The notes under the pieces were generated by a model. It saw only the letters and a list, made by a program, of their open reading frames with translations, searched no databases and was not told where the DNA came from. The translations under genes and the position numbers were made by a program. Positions 18,433 to 27,003 of a stretch of 64,000 nucleotides of DNA are shown piece by piece. The stretch is from an uncultured Muribaculaceae bacterium (lineage in GTDB: Bacteria > Bacteroidota > Bacteroidia > Bacteroidales > Muribaculaceae): the NCBI GenBank assembly GCA_910577355.1, contig CAJTMY010000008.1, forward strand, positions 1 to 64,000, in the 5' to 3' direction. Position 1 is the first letter of the stretch. Every line of letters begins with the position of its first letter.

Positions 18433-19470
18433 TCATTTGTGCTCCTTCTTGTACTTCTCGCCTTCGCGCTCGGCGATCTCTATGGCCTTGTCGAGCATCG
18501 TGTCGATGCCTTTGAGCGAGGCTTCAAGATCGAGGTCGACATGCACGTCCGGCTCTATACCCGTCTCGGTGGCCTGCATCTGCGCGTCGTAAACTGGCGA
18601 ACCCGAGAACCGCACCGCCCAGCCACACGGTATTTCGGAGTTGAAAGGCATACCGGAGCCACCGCCTGTGCGGTCGCCAACAAGGGTGAACTGCTGCAGG
18701 TACTGCACCACCGATACGAAGTTGTTGGCCGCGCTGAACGTCGACCGGTTGGTAAGCACCACCACCGGCTTGTTCCAGCGGATGCGTCCTTCGTCGGCAG
18801 GGTCGAAATAATATGCGTAAGGCTTGGAGAACTCACAGTGCCCGGGCCCCGACTTATGGCTTATGTATCCGGCAAGAATGCGCTTGTCTATGAAACGGCG
18901 CACTATGGTTTCCACGGCGGTCATATCGCCGCCACCATTGTCACGGATGTCGATTATCATGGCGTGGCACGGCGACAGCAAGGCGAGCATCCAGTCGAGC
19001 GTCCCATCACCGGGCGCATAGGCGAAACTCGGGTAGCGCACATACGCCACCGAGTCCTCAAACATACCGTAGGTGAATCCTCCGCGTGTAAGGCCTCCGA
19101 AATGCAGGTAATACTCGTCGACAAGTCGCTGATTGTAATTCTGCGGATAATCGCTCCACCACTTCTTGTAGTACGATGTGGCAAACGGTGTGGTGAGATT
19201 CACATGGCCGTCGCGCAATTCGTCGAGCATGTCGGCGCAGATGCTGTACAATTCTATAACATTGGTACCGGGCTTCACCTTGGGTCGGTATACACGGTAA
19301 ACCGAATCCCAGTCGATGCCTTTTCCCTCGAAAAAGCAGTAATGGCGGTCAAGCACCGTCCATAAAGCATCAAAATTGCCCTCGGCATCATCGTCCCATT
19401 TCTCGACATCGTGGCACGAGACGAGCGACAGAACCACGGCAGCACATATGATTGAAATTATCTTACGCAT
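18433..19470 (-). CDS. S41-family peptidase lipoprotein
   Basis: The protein has 345 aa. The signal MRKIISIICAAVVLSLVSC ends in a lipobox Cys (19). A tricorn-core-like N-terminal domain (DELRDGHVNL) precedes the S41 domain: MIIDIRDNGGGDMTAVE and NRSTFSAANNFV, whose Ser246 is the likely nucleophile, then GDRTGGGSGMPFN. No PDZ domain is evident. It should be an envelope-anchored serine protease with unknown substrate. It follows the DUF3316 gene by 2 bp, in the topoisomerase operon. Confidence 0.88.
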   Translation of the reverse strand: MRKIISIICAAVVLSLVSCHDVEKWDDDAEGNFDALWTVLDRHYCFFEGKGIDWDSVYRVYRPKVKPGTNVIELYSICADMLDELRDGHVNLTTPFATSYYKKWWSDYPQNYNQRLVDEYYLHFGGLTRGGFTYGMFEDSVAYVRYPSFAYAPGDGTLDWMLALLSPCHAMIIDIRDNGGGDMTAVETIVRRFIDKRILAGYISHKSGPGHCEFSKPYAYYFDPADEGRIRWNKPVVVLTNRSTFSAANNFVSVVQYLQQFTLVGDRTGGGSGMPFNSEIPCGWAVRFSGSPVYDAQMQATETGIEPDVHVDLDLEASLKGIDTMLDKAIEIAEREGEKYKKEHK

Positions 19471-19472
19471 AA

Positions 19473-20327
19473 TTAATACATTGAGGAGATTATACGCGAA
19501 TCAGGCGTGCGGCGGCTTCCTGCCCGCAGCGACAGCCATTCGGTAGTGATACCGAGTACAAAGGCGTGCGTCACATTACGGCTCACGATTCCCGAGGCCT
19601 TCGACGAGAATATCTCACACCGGTAGCCAACACGCAGCGTCGTGGCACCGAAATGCAGGTCGGCCGTAAGCAGATTGTCGAGCCTGAAGAAATTGCCCGG
19701 CCATGCCGCGTGCACAAGCCCCTCGTGATTTCCGAGATATATCTCGTAATACAGTTCGTCGTAGTCGGGAGCGAAGAATATGCCCGTAATCGGCAACACG
19801 GGCCGATAGCGCAGCGTCAGCGGCAAGCGCCCAATACGACCGTTCCACACCGCCATACCTGTGACACCGACGGTGAGCGATGCCCGCACGGATGCCGGAT
19901 TGTTGCCGTTGCGCGCCAGATACAGCACGCCGATGTCGGCGCCGATATTGCCGCCGGCAGCGAGGGTGAAGCCACCGGGCAGCGGTTTTCGCCACATCAT
20001 GCTCCACGACGGCCTGAATCCTATCTGCCATATCGAGGCCGTCTGCGCCGGATTGTCCGAGGAGCCGAGCGACAGACGTCCGTCGAGGCACATCACCCAC
20101 TTCTCGGGGTTGAACTTCATGGCCTGCATGCGCTCGTAGCTCAGCGCGGCATTCCACCCCGAATAATGCAAGGGAGTGAGGTAGGTGTCGCACACGTGCG
20201 CCGTCCCGGACTCCACCATATAGGCCGACAGAACGGGGCGCACTACACTGTCACCGGCCTCTTCAGCCCGCACATGCAGGGGCAGCGACGCGGCAACAGC
20301 TATAAAGATGGCAATCAGACGTCTCAT
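19473..20327 (-). CDS. DUF3316-family outer membrane/periplasmic protein
   Basis: The 284-aa protein begins with a signal peptide (MRRLIAIFIAVAASLPLHVRA). The mature part is rich in alternating hydrophobic strands (TLAAGGNIGADIGVLYLARN, LTLRYRPVLPITGIFFAPDY) and ends with a strand pattern suggesting a small beta-barrel. It resembles Bacteroidetes DUF3316 proteins, function unknown. Its ATG (20327-20325) shares one base with the topoisomerase stop codon, so translation is probably coupled. Confidence 0.75.
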   Translation of the reverse strand: MRRLIAIFIAVAASLPLHVRAEEAGDSVVRPVLSAYMVESGTAHVCDTYLTPLHYSGWNAALSYERMQAMKFNPEKWVMCLDGRLSLGSSDNPAQTASIWQIGFRPSWSMMWRKPLPGGFTLAAGGNIGADIGVLYLARNGNNPASVRASLTVGVTGMAVWNGRIGRLPLTLRYRPVLPITGIFFAPDYDELYYEIYLGNHEGLVHAAWPGNFFRLDNLLTADLHFGATTLRVGYRCEIFSSKASGIVSRNVTHAFVLGITTEWLSLRAGSRRTPDSRIISSMY

Positions 20328-22990
20328 CAGTCAAACAGTCTTTGTTGGCCCGAAAATTCGTCGCGCAGCTCGTCGTCGCTCTTCTCGTCGACAGGCTCGG
20401 TATCATCGTCAGGGGCTACGTTCTGAGGATCTTCCGACCCGGCGGGTCCGGCAACCGGCTTCGGCTCAAGCTCCTCTACCGATGCAAGCGCATAGGTGGT
20501 GAGGCGCTTGCCACGGGCCTTGAACGATTTTATGCCTATGAACTCGTCGGCATCCACGTCGACGGGATCTCGGAAATCGTCGGGAGCCGCGAAAGATATT
20601 CTGAACATGGCGCCGAACGCGTCGCTCAGCGCTATAAGCGTCGACTTCTCATTGTCGGTGAGATAACGCTGTTTACGTGCCGACTGCTCGAATCTGAACC
20701 TCTTGATATACGGATAGCCCTGGTCGGCATCGTTGAGTATGGCTGTCCATACTTTGTCGGCATCGAATTTCTCGATGCGCAGTATATTGTCGTCGTAATG
20801 GTTGGTGGCCGCAAAACTTGTCGTGTAGAACTCGCCCGTCTTGGTGAGCACCAACACAAGATCGTCACCGGCAAACTCACCCAGATAGTTGCCACGCCCC
20901 TCATAGTTGAGCCTCAGCACATCGGGGTCAAACCATACCTTCAGATCGTCGAGGGTCGACACGCCGCGGCCTTTGAGAGCAAAACGCTGCACCTCGTTGC
21001 GTGTCACTATATTGCCCATCGCGCCTCGCCCCTTGGGCTTCATGTCGGCGAAGTCGACGTCAAACTGCAACTTCTTCAGTCCACGCTTGGGCTTCAGAAT
21101 CACCTTCACCACCTCGGCCTCGCCGTTAGGATTGGCCGAGAACCATACTATCCGCGAGCCGGCGGGCGTCGGGTCGCCGGGCACCACGTTGTACTCCTTG
21201 TCGCGCGTAAGACCTGTGGCGGCAAAGCGCTTCATCATATAGGTGCCGCCCTTGCCGTTCTGGTATATGACGTTGTAGATAGTGCGTTCGTCCTTGCGCT
21301 TGAACACGTTGATATATATCACGCCCTTGTCGACAAAGAGCTTTTCCTGCACCTTCACTATCTTGTAGCGGCCATCCTTGTAGAAAAGTATCACATCGTC
21401 GATATCCGAGCAGTTGCACACAAATTCGTCCTTCTTCAGCCCCGTGCCTATGAAGCCCTCCTCGCGGTTGATATACAGTTTCTCGGTGGCTTCGGCCACG
21501 TTGGCGGCCTCGATCGAGTCGAACCCGCGCACGGTGGTGCGGCGCGGATAGGCGTGGCCGTACTTTTCCTTCAGTGCAGTATACCAGTCTATCGCATATC
21601 CAACGATATTGTCGAGGTGCTCCTGCGTGGCCGCTATCTTCTTGGCAAGATTGGCTATCTTCTCCTCGGCCTCCTGCTCGTTGAACCGCAGGATGCGTTT
21701 CATCCTTATCTCGAGCAGGCGCAGGATATCATCGTCGGTCACCGCCCGTGTAAACGACCCCGTGAACGGCTCAAGGCGCTTGTATATATGCGCCTTTGCG
21801 ACCTCGATGTCGGCGGCCTCCTCATATTCCTTGTCCTTGTATATGCGTTGCTCGATAAATATGCGCTCGAGCGAGGCAAACATCAGTGCCTCGCGCAGTT
21901 CGCCGAGCTCTATCTCAAGCTCGCGCCGCAGGATATCCACCGTGCGGTCGGCGCTGTGGCGCAGCACGTCGCTTACGCCTAAGAATTCCGGCTTGTCGCC
22001 GCGTATCACGCAGCAGTTGGGCGATATCGACACCTCACAGTCGGTGAAGGCATATAGCGCGTCGATGGTCTTGTCGCTCGACGTGCCGGGTATCAGATGC
22101 ACCACTATACGGGCGTGTTCCGATGTATTGTCGTCCACGCGGCGTATCTTTATCTTGCCCTTCTCAAAAGCCTTGAGTATCGAGTCGATCACCGCGCCGG
22201 TGGTGCGACCGAAAGGTATTTCGGTAATGGCCAGCGTGCGGTTGTCCACCTTCTCTATTCTTGCGCGCACCTTCAGCACCCCGCCGCGCCGCCCGTCGTT
22301 GTAGCGGCTCACGTCGATGAAGCCGCCCGTCACGAAGTCGGGCAACAGTGTGAAGTCCTCGCCGCGCAGATAGGCTATTGATGCATCGATCAGCTCGTTG
22401 AAATTGTGCGGAAGAATCTTCGACGACAATCCCACCGCAATGCCCTCGGCGCCTTGTGCAAGAAGCAGCGGAAACTTCGACGGAAGCGTCACCGGCTCCT
22501 GCTTGCGCCCATCATAGCTCAGAGTCCAATCGGTAACCTTCGAGTTGTAGAGCGTCTCGAGAGCGAACTGCGACAGGCGCGCCTCGATATAACGCCCTGC
22601 CGCCGCCGAGGCACCTGTGAGGATATTGCCCCAGTTGCCCTGCGTCTCCACAAGCAGCTCCTTTTGGCCGAGCTGCACCAGCGCGTCATTGATAGAAGCG
22701 TCGCCGTGCGGGTGATACTGCATCGTATTGCCCACGATGTTGGCCACCTTGTTGAATCGGCCATCATCGAGAGTCTTCATCGAGTGGAGTATGCGGCGCT
22801 GCACCGGCTTCAGGCCGTCCTCGATATTCGGCACCGCACGCTCGAGAATCACATACGATGCATAGTCGAGAAACCAGGTCTGAAACATGCCGCTCAGGCG
22901 ATGCTTCACCACGTCCTTGGGGTCGCAATAAGGCTTCGAGGGCAGCTTGCCGCCCTCGGCCTCGGGGATATAGTCGTTATCTTCGCTCAC
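20327..22990 (-). CDS. parC: DNA topoisomerase IV subunit A (GyrA/ParC family)
   Basis: The 887-aa type IIA topoisomerase subunit has NIEDGLKPVQRRILHSM, QYHPHGDASIND and the catalytic Tyr134 in AGRYIEARLS. The coiled-coil and tower regions follow (about 350-480), then beta-pinwheel repeats in the C-terminal 350 residues and an acidic tail (DDDTEPVDEKSDDELRDEF). The GyrA box is not obvious, which fits topoisomerase IV. The subunit B gene is not in the window. It heads an operon with DUF3316 and the S41 peptidase. Confidence 0.92.
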   Translation of the reverse strand: MSEDNDYIPEAEGGKLPSKPYCDPKDVVKHRLSGMFQTWFLDYASYVILERAVPNIEDGLKPVQRRILHSMKTLDDGRFNKVANIVGNTMQYHPHGDASINDALVQLGQKELLVETQGNWGNILTGASAAAGRYIEARLSQFALETLYNSKVTDWTLSYDGRKQEPVTLPSKFPLLLAQGAEGIAVGLSSKILPHNFNELIDASIAYLRGEDFTLLPDFVTGGFIDVSRYNDGRRGGVLKVRARIEKVDNRTLAITEIPFGRTTGAVIDSILKAFEKGKIKIRRVDDNTSEHARIVVHLIPGTSSDKTIDALYAFTDCEVSISPNCCVIRGDKPEFLGVSDVLRHSADRTVDILRRELEIELGELREALMFASLERIFIEQRIYKDKEYEEAADIEVAKAHIYKRLEPFTGSFTRAVTDDDILRLLEIRMKRILRFNEQEAEEKIANLAKKIAATQEHLDNIVGYAIDWYTALKEKYGHAYPRRTTVRGFDSIEAANVAEATEKLYINREEGFIGTGLKKDEFVCNCSDIDDVILFYKDGRYKIVKVQEKLFVDKGVIYINVFKRKDERTIYNVIYQNGKGGTYMMKRFAATGLTRDKEYNVVPGDPTPAGSRIVWFSANPNGEAEVVKVILKPKRGLKKLQFDVDFADMKPKGRGAMGNIVTRNEVQRFALKGRGVSTLDDLKVWFDPDVLRLNYEGRGNYLGEFAGDDLVLVLTKTGEFYTTSFAATNHYDDNILRIEKFDADKVWTAILNDADQGYPYIKRFRFEQSARKQRYLTDNEKSTLIALSDAFGAMFRISFAAPDDFRDPVDVDADEFIGIKSFKARGKRLTTYALASVEELEPKPVAGPAGSEDPQNVAPDDDTEPVDEKSDDELRDEFSGQQRLFD

Positions 22991-23015
22991 TTGCAGGATA
23001 GTTTAAGGCTTTCTG

Positions 23016-23046
23016 CAAAGATACGAATAAGTCGAGAGCAAAACAA
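23016..23046 (-). promoter_or_regulatory. Promoter of the topoisomerase IV A operon
   Basis: On the minus strand TTG at 23046-23044 and TATCTTTG at 23023-23016 are 20 bp apart. The ATG lies 25 bp downstream. Confidence 0.7.
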
Positions 23047-23120
23047 ATTTTTTTGATTTTGCCGAGCACGAGTATCTCCGGCACAGCCAAAGATACGATT
23101 TTTTCATCTATAAGGCGAAA

Positions 23121-23297
23121 TTATATTTCGCAACCGCCAAATTTGCGTTTGATTTGCCTTTGTATCGTGGAGCGATCGCGTTGGAACAACTATGCCATTT
23201 GGTCGGCTGTCAACCACACGGTTTCATTGGCAATCCGAACCTCAATTTTCGTTTCGCCACCATGCGACCGGAATAATAATATCTGCCCGTTGTCCAT
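23121..23297 (-). pseudogene. 5' remnant of a RhuM-family gene
   Basis: The frame opens with ATG at 23297 and reads MDNGQILLFRSHGGETKIEV, then NETVWLTADQMA, an in-frame TAG at 23192-23190, then LFQRDRSTIQRQIK, ending in TAA at 23123-23121. This is the conserved RhuM N-terminus, where M-A-E-L-F is expected; the TAG is one base from GAG. The rest is lost. It lies 15 bp downstream of the 115-aa gene and in line with the defence genes, so rhuM was once probably part of this island. Confidence 0.78.
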
Positions 23298-23312
23298 AAT
23301 CATTCAGCCGTT

Positions 23313-23660
23313 CTAAAAGTCATCATCCATCATATCGTAATCGTCCTGCTCGTTCATGAAATCGTTGAACGAAGAGCCGACGCTGTCGGTAGGATCGTAA
23401 TCATCAAGGGCATCATCTTCATCGTCGTATATGTCGGCACCATGATAAAGCCGTCGGGAGCAATACCTTGCTGCCGGATGGTTCATCGCACGCAGATCAT
23501 CATCAAGGTCATTGGCGATATAATCCTCAATATCAACTCGTCGTGATGTATCATCAGTTGTATCGATCGGATGAAAGTTGCCGACATTATGGCTCTTGTT
23601 CCGGCCACCAAACAGCCACCGAAACAGCAGAAACTCACCTATGTAATTCCAAATACTCAT
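23313..23660 (-). CDS. Acidic 115-aa protein of unknown function in the defence island
   Basis: I do not recognise a family. The N-terminus (MSIWNYIGEFLLFRWLFGG) is hydrophobic and aromatic. From about residue 33 the protein is very acidic (DIEDYIANDLDDDLRAMN, DIYDDEDDALDDYDPTD), ending DDYDMMDDDF. No secretion signal is clear. It starts 9 bp after the AbiH-family stop codon and is co-directional with it. Such acidity is seen in DNA-mimic and anti-restriction proteins, but also in many unrelated proteins, so that is only a possibility. Confidence 0.6.
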   Translation of the reverse strand: MSIWNYIGEFLLFRWLFGGRNKSHNVGNFHPIDTTDDTSRRVDIEDYIANDLDDDLRAMNHPAARYCSRRLYHGADIYDDEDDALDDYDPTDSVGSSFNDFMNEQDDYDMMDDDF

Positions 23661-23669
23661 ATTAACAAC

Positions 23670-24629
23670 TTATTCTGACTCAAGACGAGTAATAATGTTT
23701 ATAAAAGTTGTTTCATCATATCCTGGAAGCCATATTCTCTCCATATCAACAATACTGAAATATGAATTTTCCTTCAAGTCTTGAATTAGTACCCCCATCG
23801 CATAAAGGCTATCCTGAATTGATTCTACACTTCTTTTGCCAAAAGTAAAAATTGTAATGTGCTTTTTAGGGTCTAGGATAGATTGATTGGCAATGTGCTT
23901 AAAGAACGTTTTGAAATAGATAAAGTCAATCTCACCAAAAGAAATCCCATAAAAGATAACTTCGTTGGCTTTTGCCATATCTTGCAAAATATCAGTGGAC
24001 TCCGTTTGGGATGATTTGAAAAGAAAACGGTAACACTTAGGTATTGAAGGATCTTCGTTTATTCCTAATACAATGTTAAAATAATTTTCATTGGAAGGAG
24101 TTCGGTGAATATTGACAACGTTTGGTAAGTTATTCGTTTCAAATTCACCAAAACGAATCAGTTCGTTCTGAAGATTAGTGTAATTGAAAGAGTAAGCCTT
24201 GTCAAATTTTCCGTTAAGCTTAATAGCCTTCAGCAGTCGAATAATATTTTTATCTGGTGATTCAGGTTCAATATTGGGCATGACGCTAATATATTTTTGT
24301 AGCATCATCTTCAACATATTAAAACTGCTCTCATCCTCTCGTGCCAAATCTTCATCAATAGTGAGACCTATTTTGCTGCGAACATATTTCAATAACTCTC
24401 CTTCAATGTCAATCCACCGAATATGACCGGCATTATCTTTGTTTGCCTGAAAATAATCGTAAAAATGACGATATAAAGAACACTCTGAATATCTTCCCGT
24501 AGGAACATCTCTAAATGGCCAAAATGCATTTCGGGTAGTACCTGAAATTACATTAATATAGTCTGAATACCTAGATCTCAGTCCCAATGCAATGTCGAAA
24601 CCATTACCAATAACTAATAACTTACCCAT
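23670..24629 (-). CDS. AbiH-family abortive infection protein
   Basis: The protein has about 319 aa. The N-terminus MGKLLVIGNGFDIALGLRSR matches the AbiH hallmark (NGFD..hGL.T.Y.DF). Other family-like parts are NYTNLQNELIRFG, VVNIHRTPS and the C-terminal half EVIFYGISFGEIDFIYFKTF. AbiH proteins give phage resistance by abortive infection. I chose the ATG at 24629, just after the Res stop codon (24633-24631). An in-frame ATG at 24638 overlapping res is also possible. Confidence 0.85.
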   Translation of the reverse strand: MGKLLVIGNGFDIALGLRSRYSDYINVISGTTRNAFWPFRDVPTGRYSECSLYRHFYDYFQANKDNAGHIRWIDIEGELLKYVRSKIGLTIDEDLAREDESSFNMLKMMLQKYISVMPNIEPESPDKNIIRLLKAIKLNGKFDKAYSFNYTNLQNELIRFGEFETNNLPNVVNIHRTPSNENYFNIVLGINEDPSIPKCYRFLFKSSQTESTDILQDMAKANEVIFYGISFGEIDFIYFKTFFKHIANQSILDPKKHITIFTFGKRSVESIQDSLYAMGVLIQDLKENSYFSIVDMERIWLPGYDETTFINIITRLESE

Positions 24630-24630
24630 A

Positions 24631-27003
24631 TCATGCATTTTTAGGGTCGAACATATCCCATTGGTCAAGGTCTGTAGTATTCTCTATGGGGTGTTTGCTG
24701 TAGAGCCAACCGCCACGATTGGGACGGTTTATGATAATGCCGCCGCTTAGGGGATGTGCTTCGGTACTGTTTTCATGAATGTAAGCGAGCAAGGCATTAT
24801 GCTTTTCAGGTGCAACTATATCGCTGTTTTCGGTCTTGGTATCAAAGATATAGATGAGTCCCGTTTTCATGCGGATTATAAAGTCTGGATAGAATAGCGG
24901 AGTGGCGCCCTCCTCGCCTTTATAGGCTATGGCGTAATGCATTTTGCCCTTGTCTCCGTTTTTATACCACCAGTCGATATATCGCTTATTGTCCTCAAGG
25001 TATGCCACGAAATCGCGTTCGGTCTGCGACCCTGCGTTGATAAGTTGCACATATGGATCAAGAGCATGGGCTTCAGTTTCGGGCACTATTTCGTTGGTGT
25101 CACTATCGTAAACGCGCTCTTCCGGAACCTCCCATTGGTATTCTTTGAGTGAGCGCTCAACTTTTTGCTTGTACAGATTGCGTTTCTTAGCATACGAGTC
25201 AAGAGCCTTGTCGAGCAAACGATCGAATTTGGGCTTGTTTTCGTGGTAGAGGACAATCTTTTTGGCATCTGTATCGAAAATACCAAAGAAGTCAGCTATC
25301 ATTTCTAGCAGATAGTTCGCGATTTTATCGGTACGTCCACCATTGCGCGACTCAAATTGTCCACCTTTAGTAGAGATGTAGGCAAGAAAAACGCGGTCAA
25401 TCTCGGATGTGGTACGTGCGAATTTAACCTGCTCTACGTTGATGGTCTGTTCCTCGTTTTGAAAATGTACATCTTTGGGGATTTCCACATTCACAGTCTT
25501 TACGTCGAGGCGCAGAAAGTTCTGCACACGGCGACGATTTTCGTTTACCTTACTGTCGTCGGATTCAGGGAGCGTAGAGAAATCTTCATCGTCACCGCAC
25601 ATTGCTATAAGTTCAGCAATGGAAAAAAGTCCGGCATTTTGTTCAAGTCGCCAAAAGTTAGCGGCTTCGGCATAGAGTACTTTTCGAAAATCAGAGCCAA
25701 GATAGTTGTGGAGTATATTCGGACGGTCGGCATATACCGACGGAAGCTCGACATTTACAAGATTGGCACGACGTGTCGCTGTGATTGTATTCTTGACAAT
25801 GTAGTCGGCATCAGCTGAGATGATTTGTATCTTGTCTTTGGCGATGTCGGTATATACATAGCCATAGTTCAAAATTTCACGAGGATAGTGTTTTTGTTCG
25901 GGCATACGCAGTATGCGACCAACCGTCTGAATGGTGAACTGGTCGCTCTGTAATTTTCGGAAGATGAGCAACACTGCAGCGCGTGGGCAATCCCAACCAA
26001 GGGCTATGGCCTCTTTGAACAGAAGCACTTGCGCCAGATTGTCAGGCTTTTCAAGTCCTGCGAGATTACTCTTTTCATTGGCTAGCCACACTGCGAGTTT
26101 TCCATTTTCCTCAGTGATGTCATACATAGATTTAAGATAGAGCTTCACCTGTTCGGCAATAGCCATGTCATCGGCTGTCATGGCCACCTTTGTGTCGTTG
26201 GGGAGTTGAATAAGCAACAACGGATTGATGTTCACCCCGATTGCTTTATATTCCTCGGAGATACGATTACGCTTTTCGAGAGCTGTTTTTATGAGACGTT
26301 CGTTAAGGGATATAGAGTTCGAGACATCCACGTCGATGTCAGGATTGAGGATAACCTCTTTCTTTATCATCCCCGACTCAATCACATCGAGACGTTGCAC
26401 TTTTACGTAATCATCGAAATGCAATGTCTTAGGTGTGGCCGAGATACGAAGTTCAACAACCGGATTAATGCGGTCGAGAACAGCGGCGGATTTGTCGGCG
26501 GTTTTCGACCAAAACATATGTTCCTCATCTATAATTACGACGATTGGCAGTCCGAGTTGGTCGCGTGTGCGGCGGGCAATCTCATATATGCTTGCGCTAT
26601 TTTCGGAGTCGCGGGCTATCACGTTGTTATCCTTGTTGACACTCTCCCAGTTTACAAACAGAATCTCGCCAGGCCGAATACCCTCTGAGGCGTCTAATTC
26701 CTCAAACATTATCGGACGTAGTTTACGGCTCTCGCCAAAAGCCTTTTTGAGCGAATCGTAGCTTTGAATATGAAGTTTGCGCGGTGCAAACCAAATGAAA
26801 GCACACTCTTGATATCGCGAGTCACCGCGATTTTGCAACTCGTTGACAATGGCTTCAAGAGTGGCGCACGCCATCACTGTCTTACCTGCGCCAGTGGGCG
26901 CATCAAACACAATCTTCCGACGCGAGCCACTACGATTGAGTTGGTAAATCACCTTTTCGACGAGTTGTTTGATAGCCTCTTGTTGATATTGCAGTGTTTT
27001 CAT
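24631..27003 (-). CDS. Type III restriction endonuclease, Res subunit
   Basis: The 790-aa protein has a superfamily 2 helicase core: Walker A DAPTGAGKTVMA (36-42), motif II IDEEHMF, motif III RISATP and motif VI QTVGRILRMPE. Near the C-terminus (about 705-735) is a PD-(D/E)XK nuclease: LFYPDFIIRMKTG followed by FDTKTEN, so both the D and the DxK are present. With Mod it should cleave DNA between head-to-head unmethylated sites, translocating with ATP. Its ATG overlaps the mod stop codon by 4 bp (ATGA). No frameshift was seen, so it looks functional. Confidence 0.92.
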   Translation of the reverse strand: MKTLQYQQEAIKQLVEKVIYQLNRSGSRRKIVFDAPTGAGKTVMACATLEAIVNELQNRGDSRYQECAFIWFAPRKLHIQSYDSLKKAFGESRKLRPIMFEELDASEGIRPGEILFVNWESVNKDNNVIARDSENSASIYEIARRTRDQLGLPIVVIIDEEHMFWSKTADKSAAVLDRINPVVELRISATPKTLHFDDYVKVQRLDVIESGMIKKEVILNPDIDVDVSNSISLNERLIKTALEKRNRISEEYKAIGVNINPLLLIQLPNDTKVAMTADDMAIAEQVKLYLKSMYDITEENGKLAVWLANEKSNLAGLEKPDNLAQVLLFKEAIALGWDCPRAAVLLIFRKLQSDQFTIQTVGRILRMPEQKHYPREILNYGYVYTDIAKDKIQIISADADYIVKNTITATRRANLVNVELPSVYADRPNILHNYLGSDFRKVLYAEAANFWRLEQNAGLFSIAELIAMCGDDEDFSTLPESDDSKVNENRRRVQNFLRLDVKTVNVEIPKDVHFQNEEQTINVEQVKFARTTSEIDRVFLAYISTKGGQFESRNGGRTDKIANYLLEMIADFFGIFDTDAKKIVLYHENKPKFDRLLDKALDSYAKKRNLYKQKVERSLKEYQWEVPEERVYDSDTNEIVPETEAHALDPYVQLINAGSQTERDFVAYLEDNKRYIDWWYKNGDKGKMHYAIAYKGEEGATPLFYPDFIIRMKTGLIYIFDTKTENSDIVAPEKHNALLAYIHENSTEAHPLSGGIIINRPNRGGWLYSKHPIENTTDLDQWDMFDPKNA

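Noticed and set aside
20342..21982. 546-aa plus-strand frame opposite topoisomerase IV A
   Set aside because: Antisense shadow in GC-rich DNA; the minus-strand gene has full family motifs.
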